From the IMG/VR virus record IMGVR_UViG_3300025849_001733, positions 1 to 64,000 of that record: a DNA stretch of 64,000 nt, one strand, 5' to 3'. Numbering within the stretch: position 1 is the stretch's first letter; each line of letters starts with the position of its first letter. Under the pieces are notes generated by a model that worked only from the letters and a program-made list of their open reading frames with translations, did no database searches and was not told where the DNA came from. The translations under genes and the position numbers were made by a program. The stretch comes from a virus. Below are positions 29,593-37,994 of this stretch, piece after piece.

Positions 29593-30669
29593 TTAAACGT
29601 GTTCTTTAAATATAAGTTCCCATTCAGAAACTTTTTTAGCTTTAGGTATACACATACCACATCCGCAACGTGCATTAGGACAAATCATAGGAGTGTCTAA
29701 TTGAATTTCGTCTAGCATTTGTTGAGTATTTGATAGGTTACCAATTGCACCTATAGTTCCGTCTTTACGTGCTTGGCAAGTTTGATGATGATATACTTCG
29801 CCAGTTTCTTGGTCAATGTGTAAAAAGAACCAATCAACCATACAGTGCCAACCTTTAAATTTATTTTCAACTAATTTAACTGGTTGCCAATTATCTTCAA
29901 CTAATCCTTCTAAGCATCTTCCGCCACAACACTTACGACCCATTTCTTCCCCTTCAGCAGGACGTTGGGCTTTTTCAGTTATACCAATGTCTTTCCAGAA
30001 CCAGTCTACTTGATCAGCACTGTATTCGTGACTTGTTCGTCGCATAACGCCGTCACTATCTTTAAACCATCCAGCTTGGGTTTCATTACCGTCACCTAAT
30101 GGAACAGCATTATATTTAATATTATGAATTTTACAAAATTCAACTATTTCTTTTGCTTCTTCGAAATAATCTACATGCATCATTACATTTATTTGTAGCC
30201 AGACATGTTCAAGTTCTTTTACTAGTAGTATATTATCAAGCACTCTTTGTTTTAGTACAGGATCAGCTTCAGCATGCCAGCTAATAGTAATTCCGTCTAT
30301 ATATTTTGCTATTCGGTCTATATGCTTCTCTGGCCAAGTGCCGTTAGTAGTTAACCCTACATTGTAACCTTCATAGGTTTTTATATATTTTACAATATTC
30401 CAAAACTGTGGGTTAACTGTAGGTTCACCACCTGTAAAATCTATATTAACATGTTGTTGATTTTTTTTATGTAAGTTATACTTTGTAGTCCATTCTTGTA
30501 TAAAGTTAAATGTATTTTTCATTGAATCTAAAGATGCATGTTTACTTGTATTATTATGTCTACTTGCTAGACAATATGTACAATCGTAGTTACATCGTCT
30601 TCCTAGATCCCAGGTAACCATCATTGGTTCTGGATTAATTAAATTAATTGCTGTTGTTGTCGTTATCAT
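29593..30669 (-). CDS. radical SAM protein, GWxC subfamily
   Basis: A 358-residue protein with CNYDCTYC (C26, C30, C33) followed by LASRHNN, and VNIDFTGGEPTVNPQFW. Auxiliary region: KCCGGRC, NKFKGWHCMVDWFFLHI, HHQTCQAR, and CPNARCGCGMCIPKA at the end. First of the minus-strand arm at the convergence point. Its start overlaps the end of the next upstream gene by 4 bp. Very similar in plan to the plus-strand gene at 28522. Substrate unknown. Confidence 0.88.
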   Translation of the reverse strand: MITTTTAINLINPEPMMVTWDLGRRCNYDCTYCLASRHNNTSKHASLDSMKNTFNFIQEWTTKYNLHKKNQQHVNIDFTGGEPTVNPQFWNIVKYIKTYEGYNVGLTTNGTWPEKHIDRIAKYIDGITISWHAEADPVLKQRVLDNILLVKELEHVWLQINVMMHVDYFEEAKEIVEFCKIHNIKYNAVPLGDGNETQAGWFKDSDGVMRRTSHEYSADQVDWFWKDIGITEKAQRPAEGEEMGRKCCGGRCLEGLVEDNWQPVKLVENKFKGWHCMVDWFFLHIDQETGEVYHHQTCQARKDGTIGAIGNLSNTQQMLDEIQLDTPMICPNARCGCGMCIPKAKKVSEWELIFKEHV

Positions 30670-31574
30670 TTGTTTATAACCTTTGTAAGAGGAATATCAG
30701 CAACACACGTACACCATTTACGTGTACATGTAATAGGAGTAACAGGTGATTCAAAAGTTCCGTTGTATATATTACCTAAACTTCCGCCTACTCTACAAGT
30801 AGCACGATGTACCTCTCCGTCCCAATTAATCATTAAACTTTCTAGACCAGCATTACACTGCCAACCTTCGAACTGATTTAACTTGTGTTTGATAATATCG
30901 TTAGCATGTATTTTAGTTTCTTCGTCTACTACACAGTTTGCTTTTACAGTTGCCGTTTTACTTAAGATCCATTCTAAGTCTTTTTCTTTATACCGCATAT
31001 CGTCAAACCAATCGCGATCATCTGCCTCGGTCCATCGTATACGTCTGCACACATAAGGTATATTATGTCCTTCTAATAATATAGCAGCAGCTTTTACATC
31101 GTCCATATATTCATGATGACACATTAGATTAACTTGGAACAGCGTATCTTTACTTTCCATATCTAATAGCTGTGTATACCTTAGAACATTTTCTGATGCT
31201 CTCATAGAATGTTCGTTATCAAAATGTAAACTAAACACCCATTGGTCAACAGGTTGTTTTACATACCATTCGGGATGTCTTAGTCCGTTGGTTGTAACAC
31301 TCAGCCATTGTAGTCGCTTACTTGCACATTCTAATATATCATTAATCTTAGGATGTACAGTAGGTTCACCACCAGTTAAACTTAATCGAATAGGTTTGTT
31401 TATTTGCTCTAGTTCATAAATGGTGTTAACCATAACGTCTAAATCAGTGTGTGGCGAAAAGTTATCATGTATTTCTGCAGGACAGTATGCACAATCTAAA
31501 TTACAGCGTTTCCCAATGTTCCATTCAACATGGATACTATCTTGATGTCCCCAGCGACTTTCTACTTTAAACAT
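30666..31574 (-). CDS. radical SAM protein, GWxC subfamily
   Basis: A 302-residue protein with CNLDCAYC (C24, C28, C31) followed by PAEIHDN, and IRLSLTGGEPTVHPKI. C-terminal auxiliary region NQFEGWQCNAGLESLMI, RATCRVG and TCTRKWCTC; shorter than that of its neighbour. An LQWLSVTTNG strand fits the barrel. It overlaps neighbours by 4 and 8 bp. The five GWxC proteins keep the order: cluster motif near residue 30, GGEP-like strand near residue 70-90, then F.GW.C about 100 residues from the end. Confidence 0.87.
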   Translation of the reverse strand: MFKVESRWGHQDSIHVEWNIGKRCNLDCAYCPAEIHDNFSPHTDLDVMVNTIYELEQINKPIRLSLTGGEPTVHPKINDILECASKRLQWLSVTTNGLRHPEWYVKQPVDQWVFSLHFDNEHSMRASENVLRYTQLLDMESKDTLFQVNLMCHHEYMDDVKAAAILLEGHNIPYVCRRIRWTEADDRDWFDDMRYKEKDLEWILSKTATVKANCVVDEETKIHANDIIKHKLNQFEGWQCNAGLESLMINWDGEVHRATCRVGGSLGNIYNGTFESPVTPITCTRKWCTCVADIPLTKVINK

Positions 31575-32838
31575 ATTGTTTAAACTCTGGGTTAGCTAAT
31601 AAAAAATCTTGTCCCCGGGTTTTATCTAAACGTTTGTTAAATTCAATACAGTCTTGCCAGTGTGTGAGGTGCATATCTTTTGCTTGTAAGAAATTGATAT
31701 TATCCTGTATTTGTTGTAGAGTAACCTGTTTAATAATGTCGTTTTCTTTTACTAGTTTATAGTCTAATACCTTAGTCTTCATTTGTTCTAAGCGGTTAAC
31801 AACTTTTGTTTTGAGTAATTGTGGTATAACCTGCGCACTAAGAGCCATTGGATAGTTTACCCTATGCGAATAAAATATAATACCCATTTCTTCTAAGAAG
31901 TATTCAATAACTTCATCTATTTGCATAATGTTGTTTGCCTGTACAGTAAATGCACCTACTACTCTACTTACATTAGGAAAGCTCTTAAATACTTTTACAT
32001 TTTCTTCTATTTCAGCAAACTTGCCGTTGCCTCTAATATATTCATATGTGTCGTGTATGCCGTCTATGCTTACGTTTACAGCAATGCTTTTAAACTTAGG
32101 CCAATAGTCGTGTATAGTACGTCCGCCTTTTATACCTAGCGTAGTACCGTTTGTAGCATACTTTAGTTCTATATTCTCACCGTACTGTGCAAGTTTGTCT
32201 AGTATCTTATAGTGGTATGGATCCATTAACGGCTCACCGCCTGCAAACTCTACACGTCTAAAGAACGGTAGTAGTTTTTCAAAACTTGACCACCAGTTAT
32301 CTGAGTTGTCAAATGGTCCAATATATTGTCCTGGCTTGTCTACTAGTGCATCGACTGTTGGTATTAGATAGTTGTTTTCTTTTTTGTAAAATTCAGTAAC
32401 TTGATCCCAATCTTTCCAGCTTGTACTGTCCAAAGGATTGCACATACGACACTTTAAATTACACAAGTTATTGAGCTTAATTTCCATTGTAGGAAACTCA
32501 AAAGGCATGCTGTAATCGTCGTCTAAAGCGTCTAATGCATCAGGGTACAAGTTGACCCTAGCTTCTGGTATTACCCCCGCTGTATGACGCTGTCGTAAGC
32601 TCTGTACACCCTGATCTTCAAGGTCAAAGCACGGTTTACATACATCAGGACGTTCGTCATTTAGTACTTGTCTGCGTACTTCTTTCATAGCATCGTTATT
32701 CCATGCTTCTTCCAAAGTTTCTTTTTGTATCCATCCAATAGGCTGACTACGACAGCATACTTTGATAGCACCATCTTCTCTTGTAGCTAATCCTGTAAAT
32801 GGATGCATACAAAATGTGCAACTATTTGACTTTGCCAA
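31567..32838 (-). CDS. radical SAM protein with N-terminal twitch-like domain
   Basis: The frame stays open to 32895. An ATG at 32889 is possible, but the TTG at 32838 has a GGGAG ribosome site 7 bases upstream, cuts the overlap with the PP-loop gene from 68 to 17 bp, and gives an N-terminus as short as in the paralogs, so it is preferred. The protein is then 423 residues. N-terminal auxiliary domain: TFCMHPFTGLATREDG, VCCRSQ, VCKPCFDLED; core CNLKCRMC at about C126, C130, C133; VEFAGGEPLMDPYHY follows. A FEN-length C-terminal helical tail is shared with 18824 and 26157. Substrate unknown. Confidence 0.83.
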   Translation of the reverse strand: MAKSNSCTFCMHPFTGLATREDGAIKVCCRSQPIGWIQKETLEEAWNNDAMKEVRRQVLNDERPDVCKPCFDLEDQGVQSLRQRHTAGVIPEARVNLYPDALDALDDDYSMPFEFPTMEIKLNNLCNLKCRMCNPLDSTSWKDWDQVTEFYKKENNYLIPTVDALVDKPGQYIGPFDNSDNWWSSFEKLLPFFRRVEFAGGEPLMDPYHYKILDKLAQYGENIELKYATNGTTLGIKGGRTIHDYWPKFKSIAVNVSIDGIHDTYEYIRGNGKFAEIEENVKVFKSFPNVSRVVGAFTVQANNIMQIDEVIEYFLEEMGIIFYSHRVNYPMALSAQVIPQLLKTKVVNRLEQMKTKVLDYKLVKENDIIKQVTLQQIQDNINFLQAKDMHLTHWQDCIEFNKRLDKTRGQDFLLANPEFKQYV

Positions 32839-33502
32839 GAGCCCACTCCCTTTCTTTACACCAAAAGCAGTTTCCACACTCCGGAACATTGTCACCTGGT
32901 TTATATGTTTTATAATTCAACCCTTCAAACTCTCCTTCACAACTTCGAGTAGTATCTAATAAATCTGTAATGTTGTGATTATAATATTGTTGTATGATCC
33001 AGTCTTTTTTAGTATACACGAAAGGATGACAAATGTCAATACCATTATGTACAAAATGTGGCTCAATGTGTCCATAGTCACGTTCTTCAACTTTGCCCGG
33101 AATATCAACATCTGGATTCATATTTACACCTGCATAAAGCGCATCTAAGTTGTACTTGTGTGCAATATACTCGTTGTGCGAGCGTAGTATAATTCTGTTG
33201 CCTGACTTCATTTTTCCATATTCGTCTTTGATAAGATATTCTGTAGGTTCTTCTAACTCAGGCGGAACTAAATTCTTATGTACATAAAACATATGATCAA
33301 AGTTATTTTTAAACCATGCAATTACATTGTCGGCAACGTCTTCTTGCCAAGGTCTTGTTTTCCAGCAACGTATTTGTGTATTAAAATGTATTTCTATAGT
33401 TGTACTTACATTTTTACATATTAAGTAAGCGAGTAATGCACTGTCAGCGCCACCACTTAAACTAATTCCAATACGTTTCCAATCTTTATTAATATTTAAC
33501 AA
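32822..33502 (-). CDS. QueC-like PP-loop enzyme (7-cyano-7-deazaguanine synthase-like)
   Basis: A 226-residue protein starting with TTG. The PP-loop SGGADS at residues 16-21 binds ATP for adenylation. Near the C-terminus, RSCEGEF, PECGNCFWCKER reproduces the zinc-binding Cys pattern of QueC, which converts 7-carboxy-7-deazaguanine to preQ0. FolE, QueE, QueD-like and DpdA-like genes elsewhere in the window support this role. The gene instead sits among radical SAM genes, and other PP-loop enzymes also carry CxxC zinc sites, so another ATP-dependent reaction is possible. It overlaps neighbours by 7 and 17 bp. Confidence 0.6.
   Translation of the reverse strand: MLNINKDWKRIGISLSGGADSALLAYLICKNVSTTIEIHFNTQIRCWKTRPWQEDVADNVIAWFKNNFDHMFYVHKNLVPPELEEPTEYLIKDEYGKMKSGNRIILRSHNEYIAHKYNLDALYAGVNMNPDVDIPGKVEERDYGHIEPHFVHNGIDICHPFVYTKKDWIIQQYYNHNITDLLDTTRSCEGEFEGLNYKTYKPGDNVPECGNCFWCKEREWALGKVK
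33011..33039 (-). promoter_or_regulatory. possible internal sigma70-type promoter
   Basis: On the minus strand TTGACA (33039-33034), a 17-bp spacer and TATACT (33016-33011), inside the PP-loop gene. It could drive the downstream radical SAM arm independently. It may be chance within coding sequence. Confidence 0.35.
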
Positions 33503-34767
33503 TGTATTATATCCTCAAACCAATGACAGTTATTGTATTTAATTTTTGTATTTTCAATTTTTTGAATTGCTAGTTTAATATCTTGATTACTATATTGTAA
33601 GTGTGTCATAGGATATTCTGATAGTATTGTACTAGTACATAATAATGTATCATCTTTCATAAACTTTGTTATTTTGTCAGTGTTTTTTATTAAATCTACG
33701 TGTATAAATGATATGTTAGTATTTTTGCGCCAAGTGTTCCATAACGGAAAAAAATTCTGTACTGTATCAGTTTTAAGTGAATTAGAAAATATTAAGTCTG
33801 ATTCTATAATAGGCTCGAGTAAAATATCTTTATCTTTACACCAATCCAAAACAAACGTCTCGTAATCGTTTCCGTCCCAGTTTGCATACAGATGTTTTTT
33901 AAATTCAATATTATAAAAATTTGTATCATAGAATACTAATGTATTGCTACTTGCATTTAATGCTGTCATTTCTCCTAGAAATCCAGTTGCTGGAGATATC
34001 ACAGTGTCTATATTTGAAAACATAGGAGAGTTTTCAAAGTGCCAAACGTTTAGAACTTTAAATTCTAATAAGTCATTGATTAATTCAATAAACAATTCTT
34101 GTGCATTATCTAATCCTTCTGTAATTTTTAGACTCTTAAGAGCGTCTTCAAACCTATCAGTATTTTGAAGAGGATAACAATACCCTCGAGCTGGCAAATG
34201 CATACGTAGTCTGTTAGGAGGATATCGCCAATTTTCGTCCCAGTTACTAACACTAAAATTGTTTTCTAAACATTGTTCGATTATCTTAGTACCAAATTTG
34301 TCGTGTCTTGTTACAATATTATCTTCCATTGTAACGTATAAAGGAGCCCAGCCGCCGTGCATATCTTCAACACTCCGGCGTAAGTATTTGCCTTTAGCAT
34401 ATCCTTCATTAAAATTTAAATTTTTAAATGCAGATGTTCTTAATATAAAAAATTGTTCGTGAAAGTGTGGAGTTGTCTCATCGTCTTTTTGTAGTAAATG
34501 TGCCATTAGCCCTATATTAGACGGAATGTTATGTATGCTATTCCATATATGATCCGGCTCTAATATCACAGTGCCTGCAGTTGCTACTATGATTAACTCT
34601 GTTTTATCTAAATATTTTTCAATATCGTAATACGAATCTACAACTTCGATCGGGTAACCGTCATTATTAGTGATACTAATAAACGATTTAGTTATCTGCA
34701 TCATTTTATCATTTAACCAAGCACTATTAGAAAAGCTCGGTACTAAAACGAAAATCGCCTTGTGCAT
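33496..34767 (-). CDS. unknown protein in radical SAM island
   Basis: A 423-residue protein that I do not recognise. The first half has strands resembling a glycosyltransferase or hydrolase fold (AIFVLVPSFSNSAW, ELIIVATAGTVIL) and an EDMHGGWAPLYV segment. The second half has TVISPATGFLGEMTALNASS and TLVFYDTNFY, which recall a Rossmann methyltransferase-like region without a clear S-adenosylmethionine motif. A fusion of two domains is possible. It overlaps the PP-loop gene by 7 bp and the oxygenase gene by 41 bp, so it is in the same operon. Confidence 0.7.
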   Translation of the reverse strand: MHKAIFVLVPSFSNSAWLNDKMMQITKSFISITNNDGYPIEVVDSYYDIEKYLDKTELIIVATAGTVILEPDHIWNSIHNIPSNIGLMAHLLQKDDETTPHFHEQFFILRTSAFKNLNFNEGYAKGKYLRRSVEDMHGGWAPLYVTMEDNIVTRHDKFGTKIIEQCLENNFSVSNWDENWRYPPNRLRMHLPARGYCYPLQNTDRFEDALKSLKITEGLDNAQELFIELINDLLEFKVLNVWHFENSPMFSNIDTVISPATGFLGEMTALNASSNTLVFYDTNFYNIEFKKHLYANWDGNDYETFVLDWCKDKDILLEPIIESDLIFSNSLKTDTVQNFFPLWNTWRKNTNISFIHVDLIKNTDKITKFMKDDTLLCTSTILSEYPMTHLQYSNQDIKLAIQKIENTKIKYNNCHWFEDIIHC

Positions 34768-35374
34768 TTTGATCCTCCATTGCTTGATTCATTATTGATT
34801 TCCATTCATCTGTTGAATCGTAGTGATGTACTATTAGATGATATCGATCTTGATTACTATCATTCTTTACAGAGTGTGTATAACTAATATTTACAGCATA
34901 AGCATCTCCAGGTAAAAAGTTTAAAGTACCTTCTTCCCAGTGCCATACACATTCTTTAGGATTTGATATTGCAAAGTTTACAGCACCTAGTACTTTATGA
35001 TCAGTATCAATATGTGGCTCAATATATCCTCCCGGCTCAAGCAACATAAAACGAACTCGAGCATAATGGTTACTAGGATACACTTGTTCTAACCATTTTT
35101 TTGTAACAGGACAAGAATCAGCTATTTCTGTCCATTGCATATCACTTACAGCATCTTGGCAAGAATCGTAATATTCAGCCCAGGCATACGGTTCTTTACT
35201 AGACTTGCCTATAATAGGAAGGCTATACCAACCTTTGGTTTTGTAGGTACTTCTGTATTCTATAAATTTATCTTTTAGTGCAGAAGCTTCTTTTAAAATT
35301 TCTTCATGTGGAAATGGAATATTTAATTTTAAACACTTAGCATTACTAAAAAGATATTCTCGACCTATGTCCAT
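34727..35374 (-). CDS. aspartyl/asparaginyl beta-hydroxylase-like oxygenase
   Basis: A 215-residue protein with the cupin-type iron site of this family: GGYIEPHIDTD (H121, D123), THSVKND (H167) and DRYHLIVHH (R177, expected to bind 2-oxoglutarate). The spacing is close to that of AspH-type enzymes, which hydroxylate Asp or Asn side chains. No membrane segment or signal peptide is present. It overlaps the upstream and downstream genes (10 and 41 bp). One of seven iron-oxygenase-like proteins in the window; the substrate, protein or small molecule, is unknown. Confidence 0.8.
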   Translation of the reverse strand: MDIGREYLFSNAKCLKLNIPFPHEEILKEASALKDKFIEYRSTYKTKGWYSLPIIGKSSKEPYAWAEYYDSCQDAVSDMQWTEIADSCPVTKKWLEQVYPSNHYARVRFMLLEPGGYIEPHIDTDHKVLGAVNFAISNPKECVWHWEEGTLNFLPGDAYAVNISYTHSVKNDSNQDRYHLIVHHYDSTDEWKSIMNQAMEDQNAQGDFRFSTELF

Positions 35375-35922
35375 CTCTCGTACCTTTTTAAATTTTCTAA
35401 AAATTTCTCAGGGTGTATTTGCCATACTGTTTGATCAGTATGTCTATAATGTATGTCTTTGATTTTTTCAACAATGCCTAATTTAGCAAGTGTAGGAAAG
35501 TAATAGCTGTGTACTAATCTTTGGCTAGCAACAGTACTTGAATTACTTGTAGCATACATATTACCGTGTCCTGCCCATTTAATACATTGTGGAAGTAAAA
35601 ATTGATCTGTTAAATTTTGATGTTCGGCAACTAACTTTTTAGGAGTAATAAGGCCTTTGTCCTTGCGGGACTCTGCAAATGTGCATACTCTAGTAAGTAT
35701 TCTATAACTGTTTGGTCCCATAACATCGTCAAAACTGTGTGCTGCACAACTACCAACAGCACGATTGTTTTCGTATAATATCCAAACTTGCCATTCACGT
35801 TCGTTATTAAAGCAATCAATCATTGCTTTTTGACTACTGTTATTAACAAATCCTCTACTAGTTGCTTCTGCATAAAACTCAGTTAGATCAAGTTGAGGGG
35901 TCCACTCTACTAGATTAAACAT
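35365..35922 (-). CDS. GNAT-like acetyltransferase
   Basis: A 185-residue protein. The segment WQVWILYENNRAVGSCAAHS followed by YRILTRVCTF has the strand-strand-strand pattern of GNAT acetyltransferases before the acetyl-CoA loop, but a clean R/Q-x-x-G-x-G/A loop is not seen, so assignment is tentative. It overlaps its neighbours by 8 and 10 bp and lies between an oxygenase and a kinase-fold-like gene, all plausible protein- or sugar-modifying functions. Confidence 0.6.
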   Translation of the reverse strand: MFNLVEWTPQLDLTEFYAEATSRGFVNNSSQKAMIDCFNNEREWQVWILYENNRAVGSCAAHSFDDVMGPNSYRILTRVCTFAESRKDKGLITPKKLVAEHQNLTDQFLLPQCIKWAGHGNMYATSNSSTVASQRLVHSYYFPTLAKLGIVEKIKDIHYRHTDQTVWQIHPEKFLENLKRYERWT

Positions 35923-36607
35923 AAATTTCTTTAGCCTTTTCCATTACATCATCTCTAAAGTTTGTTTTAAAACTATCAAATGCTAACAATTGTATTTTTT
36001 GATGTTGAGTCGGAGCATCAACGTCAATACCATTTGCTTGCATTTTAGGAAATAAGTCTGCTTGTCTATCTTCACTAATGTGGCTCATTACACTACGTAA
36101 ACTTATATCGTCATCACTTGAATCGTATGTAAAGAAATAATTCATACTTTTGAGTTTACCGTCTACAATAAAATAGCTGCTAGGATGCAAACTGTATTTT
36201 GTTAGTCCTAAGTCTTTGTGTGCTTGTATTATCTCAAGCATCTGTGTGTCCCAGTCTGGTAAAACTTTTGAATAATCTGTACCTGTACAGCCTGCAAGTT
36301 CCCACATATCAGGACCGTCTATTTCTAAGTAGACTTTTCGAAACTCATAGTCAATTTCAAATGCTGGTACATGCTGAGGATACTCCTCACGCATTAGTCT
36401 AAGATACTTTATTTCACGTTCAAACTTTTCATCCATTAAGTCTGCATCAACAACTTGATTATGTCCTCCGTGGTATCCTTCATCGTTGTAATACCATTGA
36501 CAAAACTTTCGTTTGTCGTTACTAATAAGGCTAGTGTAGATAAGATTGTTTCTACATAGTCCTTTTTCAGGTACATTGTTGTAATAATAGTCATAATGAT
36601 TCTGCAT
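35915..36607 (-). CDS. kinase-fold-like protein, possible pseudokinase
   Basis: A 230-residue protein. The segment IQAHKDLGLTKYSLHPSSYF with VDGKLKSMNYFFTYD (about residues 129-168) aligns in plan with the catalytic loop and DFG region of small-molecule kinases (L..gl.KY..HP.s.fi.dgkl..m), as in the gene at 37987. The catalytic-loop Asp is not evident, so activity is doubtful. KVYLEIDGPDMWEL may be the hinge. It begins 26 bp from the divergent gene at 36634. A kinase or nucleotide-binding pseudokinase is inferred only. Confidence 0.55.
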   Translation of the reverse strand: MQNHYDYYYNNVPEKGLCRNNLIYTSLISNDKRKFCQWYYNDEGYHGGHNQVVDADLMDEKFEREIKYLRLMREEYPQHVPAFEIDYEFRKVYLEIDGPDMWELAGCTGTDYSKVLPDWDTQMLEIIQAHKDLGLTKYSLHPSSYFIVDGKLKSMNYFFTYDSSDDDISLRSVMSHISEDRQADLFPKMQANGIDVDAPTQHQKIQLLAFDSFKTNFRDDVMEKAKEIYV

Positions 36608-36633
36608 ACTATTACTTACCGATAAGTATATAT

Positions 36634-37449
36634 ATGATTAAAGGAATTGGCGGGAAGCCCTATATAAACTTAGACCCTTACTTAGATATAGATGGATTTA
36701 AACAAATGCATCCTGAAATTTGTAAAGGATTTGCACTTGCACGTGACTATGCAAAAGAAGGCACCTGGATGGCCCCTGGCTTTGATTGGAAAGATGCTAG
36801 TTATATAATGAACTGGAAACCAATCTATAAAGCATGGGAAGAGTATCAAGAACTAGATGATACTAATCCTATCAAGATTGAAGGTAATAAAATATTACCT
36901 AAAGATTTTAGTGATTACAAACAGCGTAATATCTTTACACGCTATCTTAAAACTACATTAGGAGCAAACGATCCGTACATATATTACTTTTTATGGAATG
37001 AAGGTGACTGGAATCAACGTAGTGCTGAACGTCAAAAAACAGAAGAAGCAATGTACTTTCCAGGAGTAGTTAATTGGGTTGAAAACTTACAAACACAAGG
37101 AATTATTGATCGTATTGGCAGAGTTATATTTTTTCACTGTGACCATAATGGTCGAGCATTTGAACATAGAGATTTAGACGCAGACAATGGAGTACATGAT
37201 GATAATCAATATAGTCCGCACAACGATGAATTTATACATATACGCTATCGCACAAAGAGAGGATTCTATGTTTGGGATCCCGAGAGCGAAAATAAACACT
37301 ACATAAACTGTAATGCAGCATTTTGGAATGACCAAGACTGGCACGGCGGCGAAAGTAGTACAGAAGTAGAATACGGATTACGTATTGATTGTAAATTTTC
37401 AGAATCGTTTAAAAAAGCACTTGGTATAGATTACTTAGATACTTACTAG
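36634..37449 (+). CDS. iron/2-oxoglutarate oxygenase-like protein (AspH type)
   Basis: A 271-residue protein, the only plus-strand gene in this part. It has AFEHRDLDAD (H178, D180), QDWHGGESS (H237) and YGLRIDC (R250), fitting the HxD...H...R iron and 2-oxoglutarate site. The first 160 residues are aromatic-rich and unrecognised. It diverges from the kinase-like gene with a 26-bp gap, and its stop overlaps the stop of the next minus-strand gene (CTAG). Hydroxylation of a protein or small molecule is inferred. Confidence 0.7.
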   Translation: MIKGIGGKPYINLDPYLDIDGFKQMHPEICKGFALARDYAKEGTWMAPGFDWKDASYIMNWKPIYKAWEEYQELDDTNPIKIEGNKILPKDFSDYKQRNIFTRYLKTTLGANDPYIYYFLWNEGDWNQRSAERQKTEEAMYFPGVVNWVENLQTQGIIDRIGRVIFFHCDHNGRAFEHRDLDADNGVHDDNQYSPHNDEFIHIRYRTKRGFYVWDPESENKHYINCNAAFWNDQDWHGGESSTEVEYGLRIDCKFSESFKKALGIDYLDTY

Positions 37450-37994
37450 CCCCAGATATTAAATAGATACTTAGGTTCTAATCCTGCATTAGCACCAGCA
37501 TGCCAGCTCTTTCTATCTGGCCATTGATATACATTTCCTTGTGCTTCGTTATAAAAACACTTGTCTTCTACAATAAATGTATGTCCAGGTTTAGGAATAT
37601 CAATATGACAGTGATATCTTTTCATATCACCTGTAGAATTTAACGTAGCTTCGTCGTCTGTAATATCCCAATGCCATGGAGCAATATCACCAGGTTCTAC
37701 TTTACTAATCCAGCAATTTATATAAGACGTCATTCCTGTAAATGCCATAAATTTATCAACTACTTCTTTTGAAAACTGTTGCCCTGGAAAAAACATACCC
37801 CAACTAGCATTGCCGCCTTCTGCTTTAAATTTATATCCTGCATCTCTAATAGGCTGAACAACCTCATCTACGCCTTCTACTTCATGTCCTACATCATGTC
37901 TAGGCCCTATATAGGCAGGCGACACGTTATTAATTTCGAGTATAACAGCATTCCAGTCAATAACATCATTACAATTTCCTATAAATTTAATCAT
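37446..37994 (-). CDS. iron/2-oxoglutarate oxygenase-like protein
   Basis: A 182-residue protein with APWHWDITDD (H108, D110) and RKSWHAGANAG (H165), then KYLFNIWG, where Lys replaces the usual Arg. YHCHIDIPKPGHTFIVED lies between them as the beta-jelly-roll strands. It fits the cupin-fold oxygenases of the Asp/Asn hydroxylase type. It overlaps the kinase-like gene at 37987 by 8 bp. One of a group of four oxygenase-like genes within 5 kb. Confidence 0.72.
   Translation of the reverse strand: MIKFIGNCNDVIDWNAVILEINNVSPAYIGPRHDVGHEVEGVDEVVQPIRDAGYKFKAEGGNASWGMFFPGQQFSKEVVDKFMAFTGMTSYINCWISKVEPGDIAPWHWDITDDEATLNSTGDMKRYHCHIDIPKPGHTFIVEDKCFYNEAQGNVYQWPDRKSWHAGANAGLEPKYLFNIWG

Noticed and set aside
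32822-33502. Firm assignment as QueC
   Set aside because: The PP-loop and Cys pattern fit, but position in the radical SAM island and lack of a direct comparison leave other PP-loop functions open.
36617-36628. Inverted repeat CTTACCGATAAG between divergent genes as an operator
   Set aside because: It is imperfect, very short, and overlaps the likely ribosome sites of both genes.
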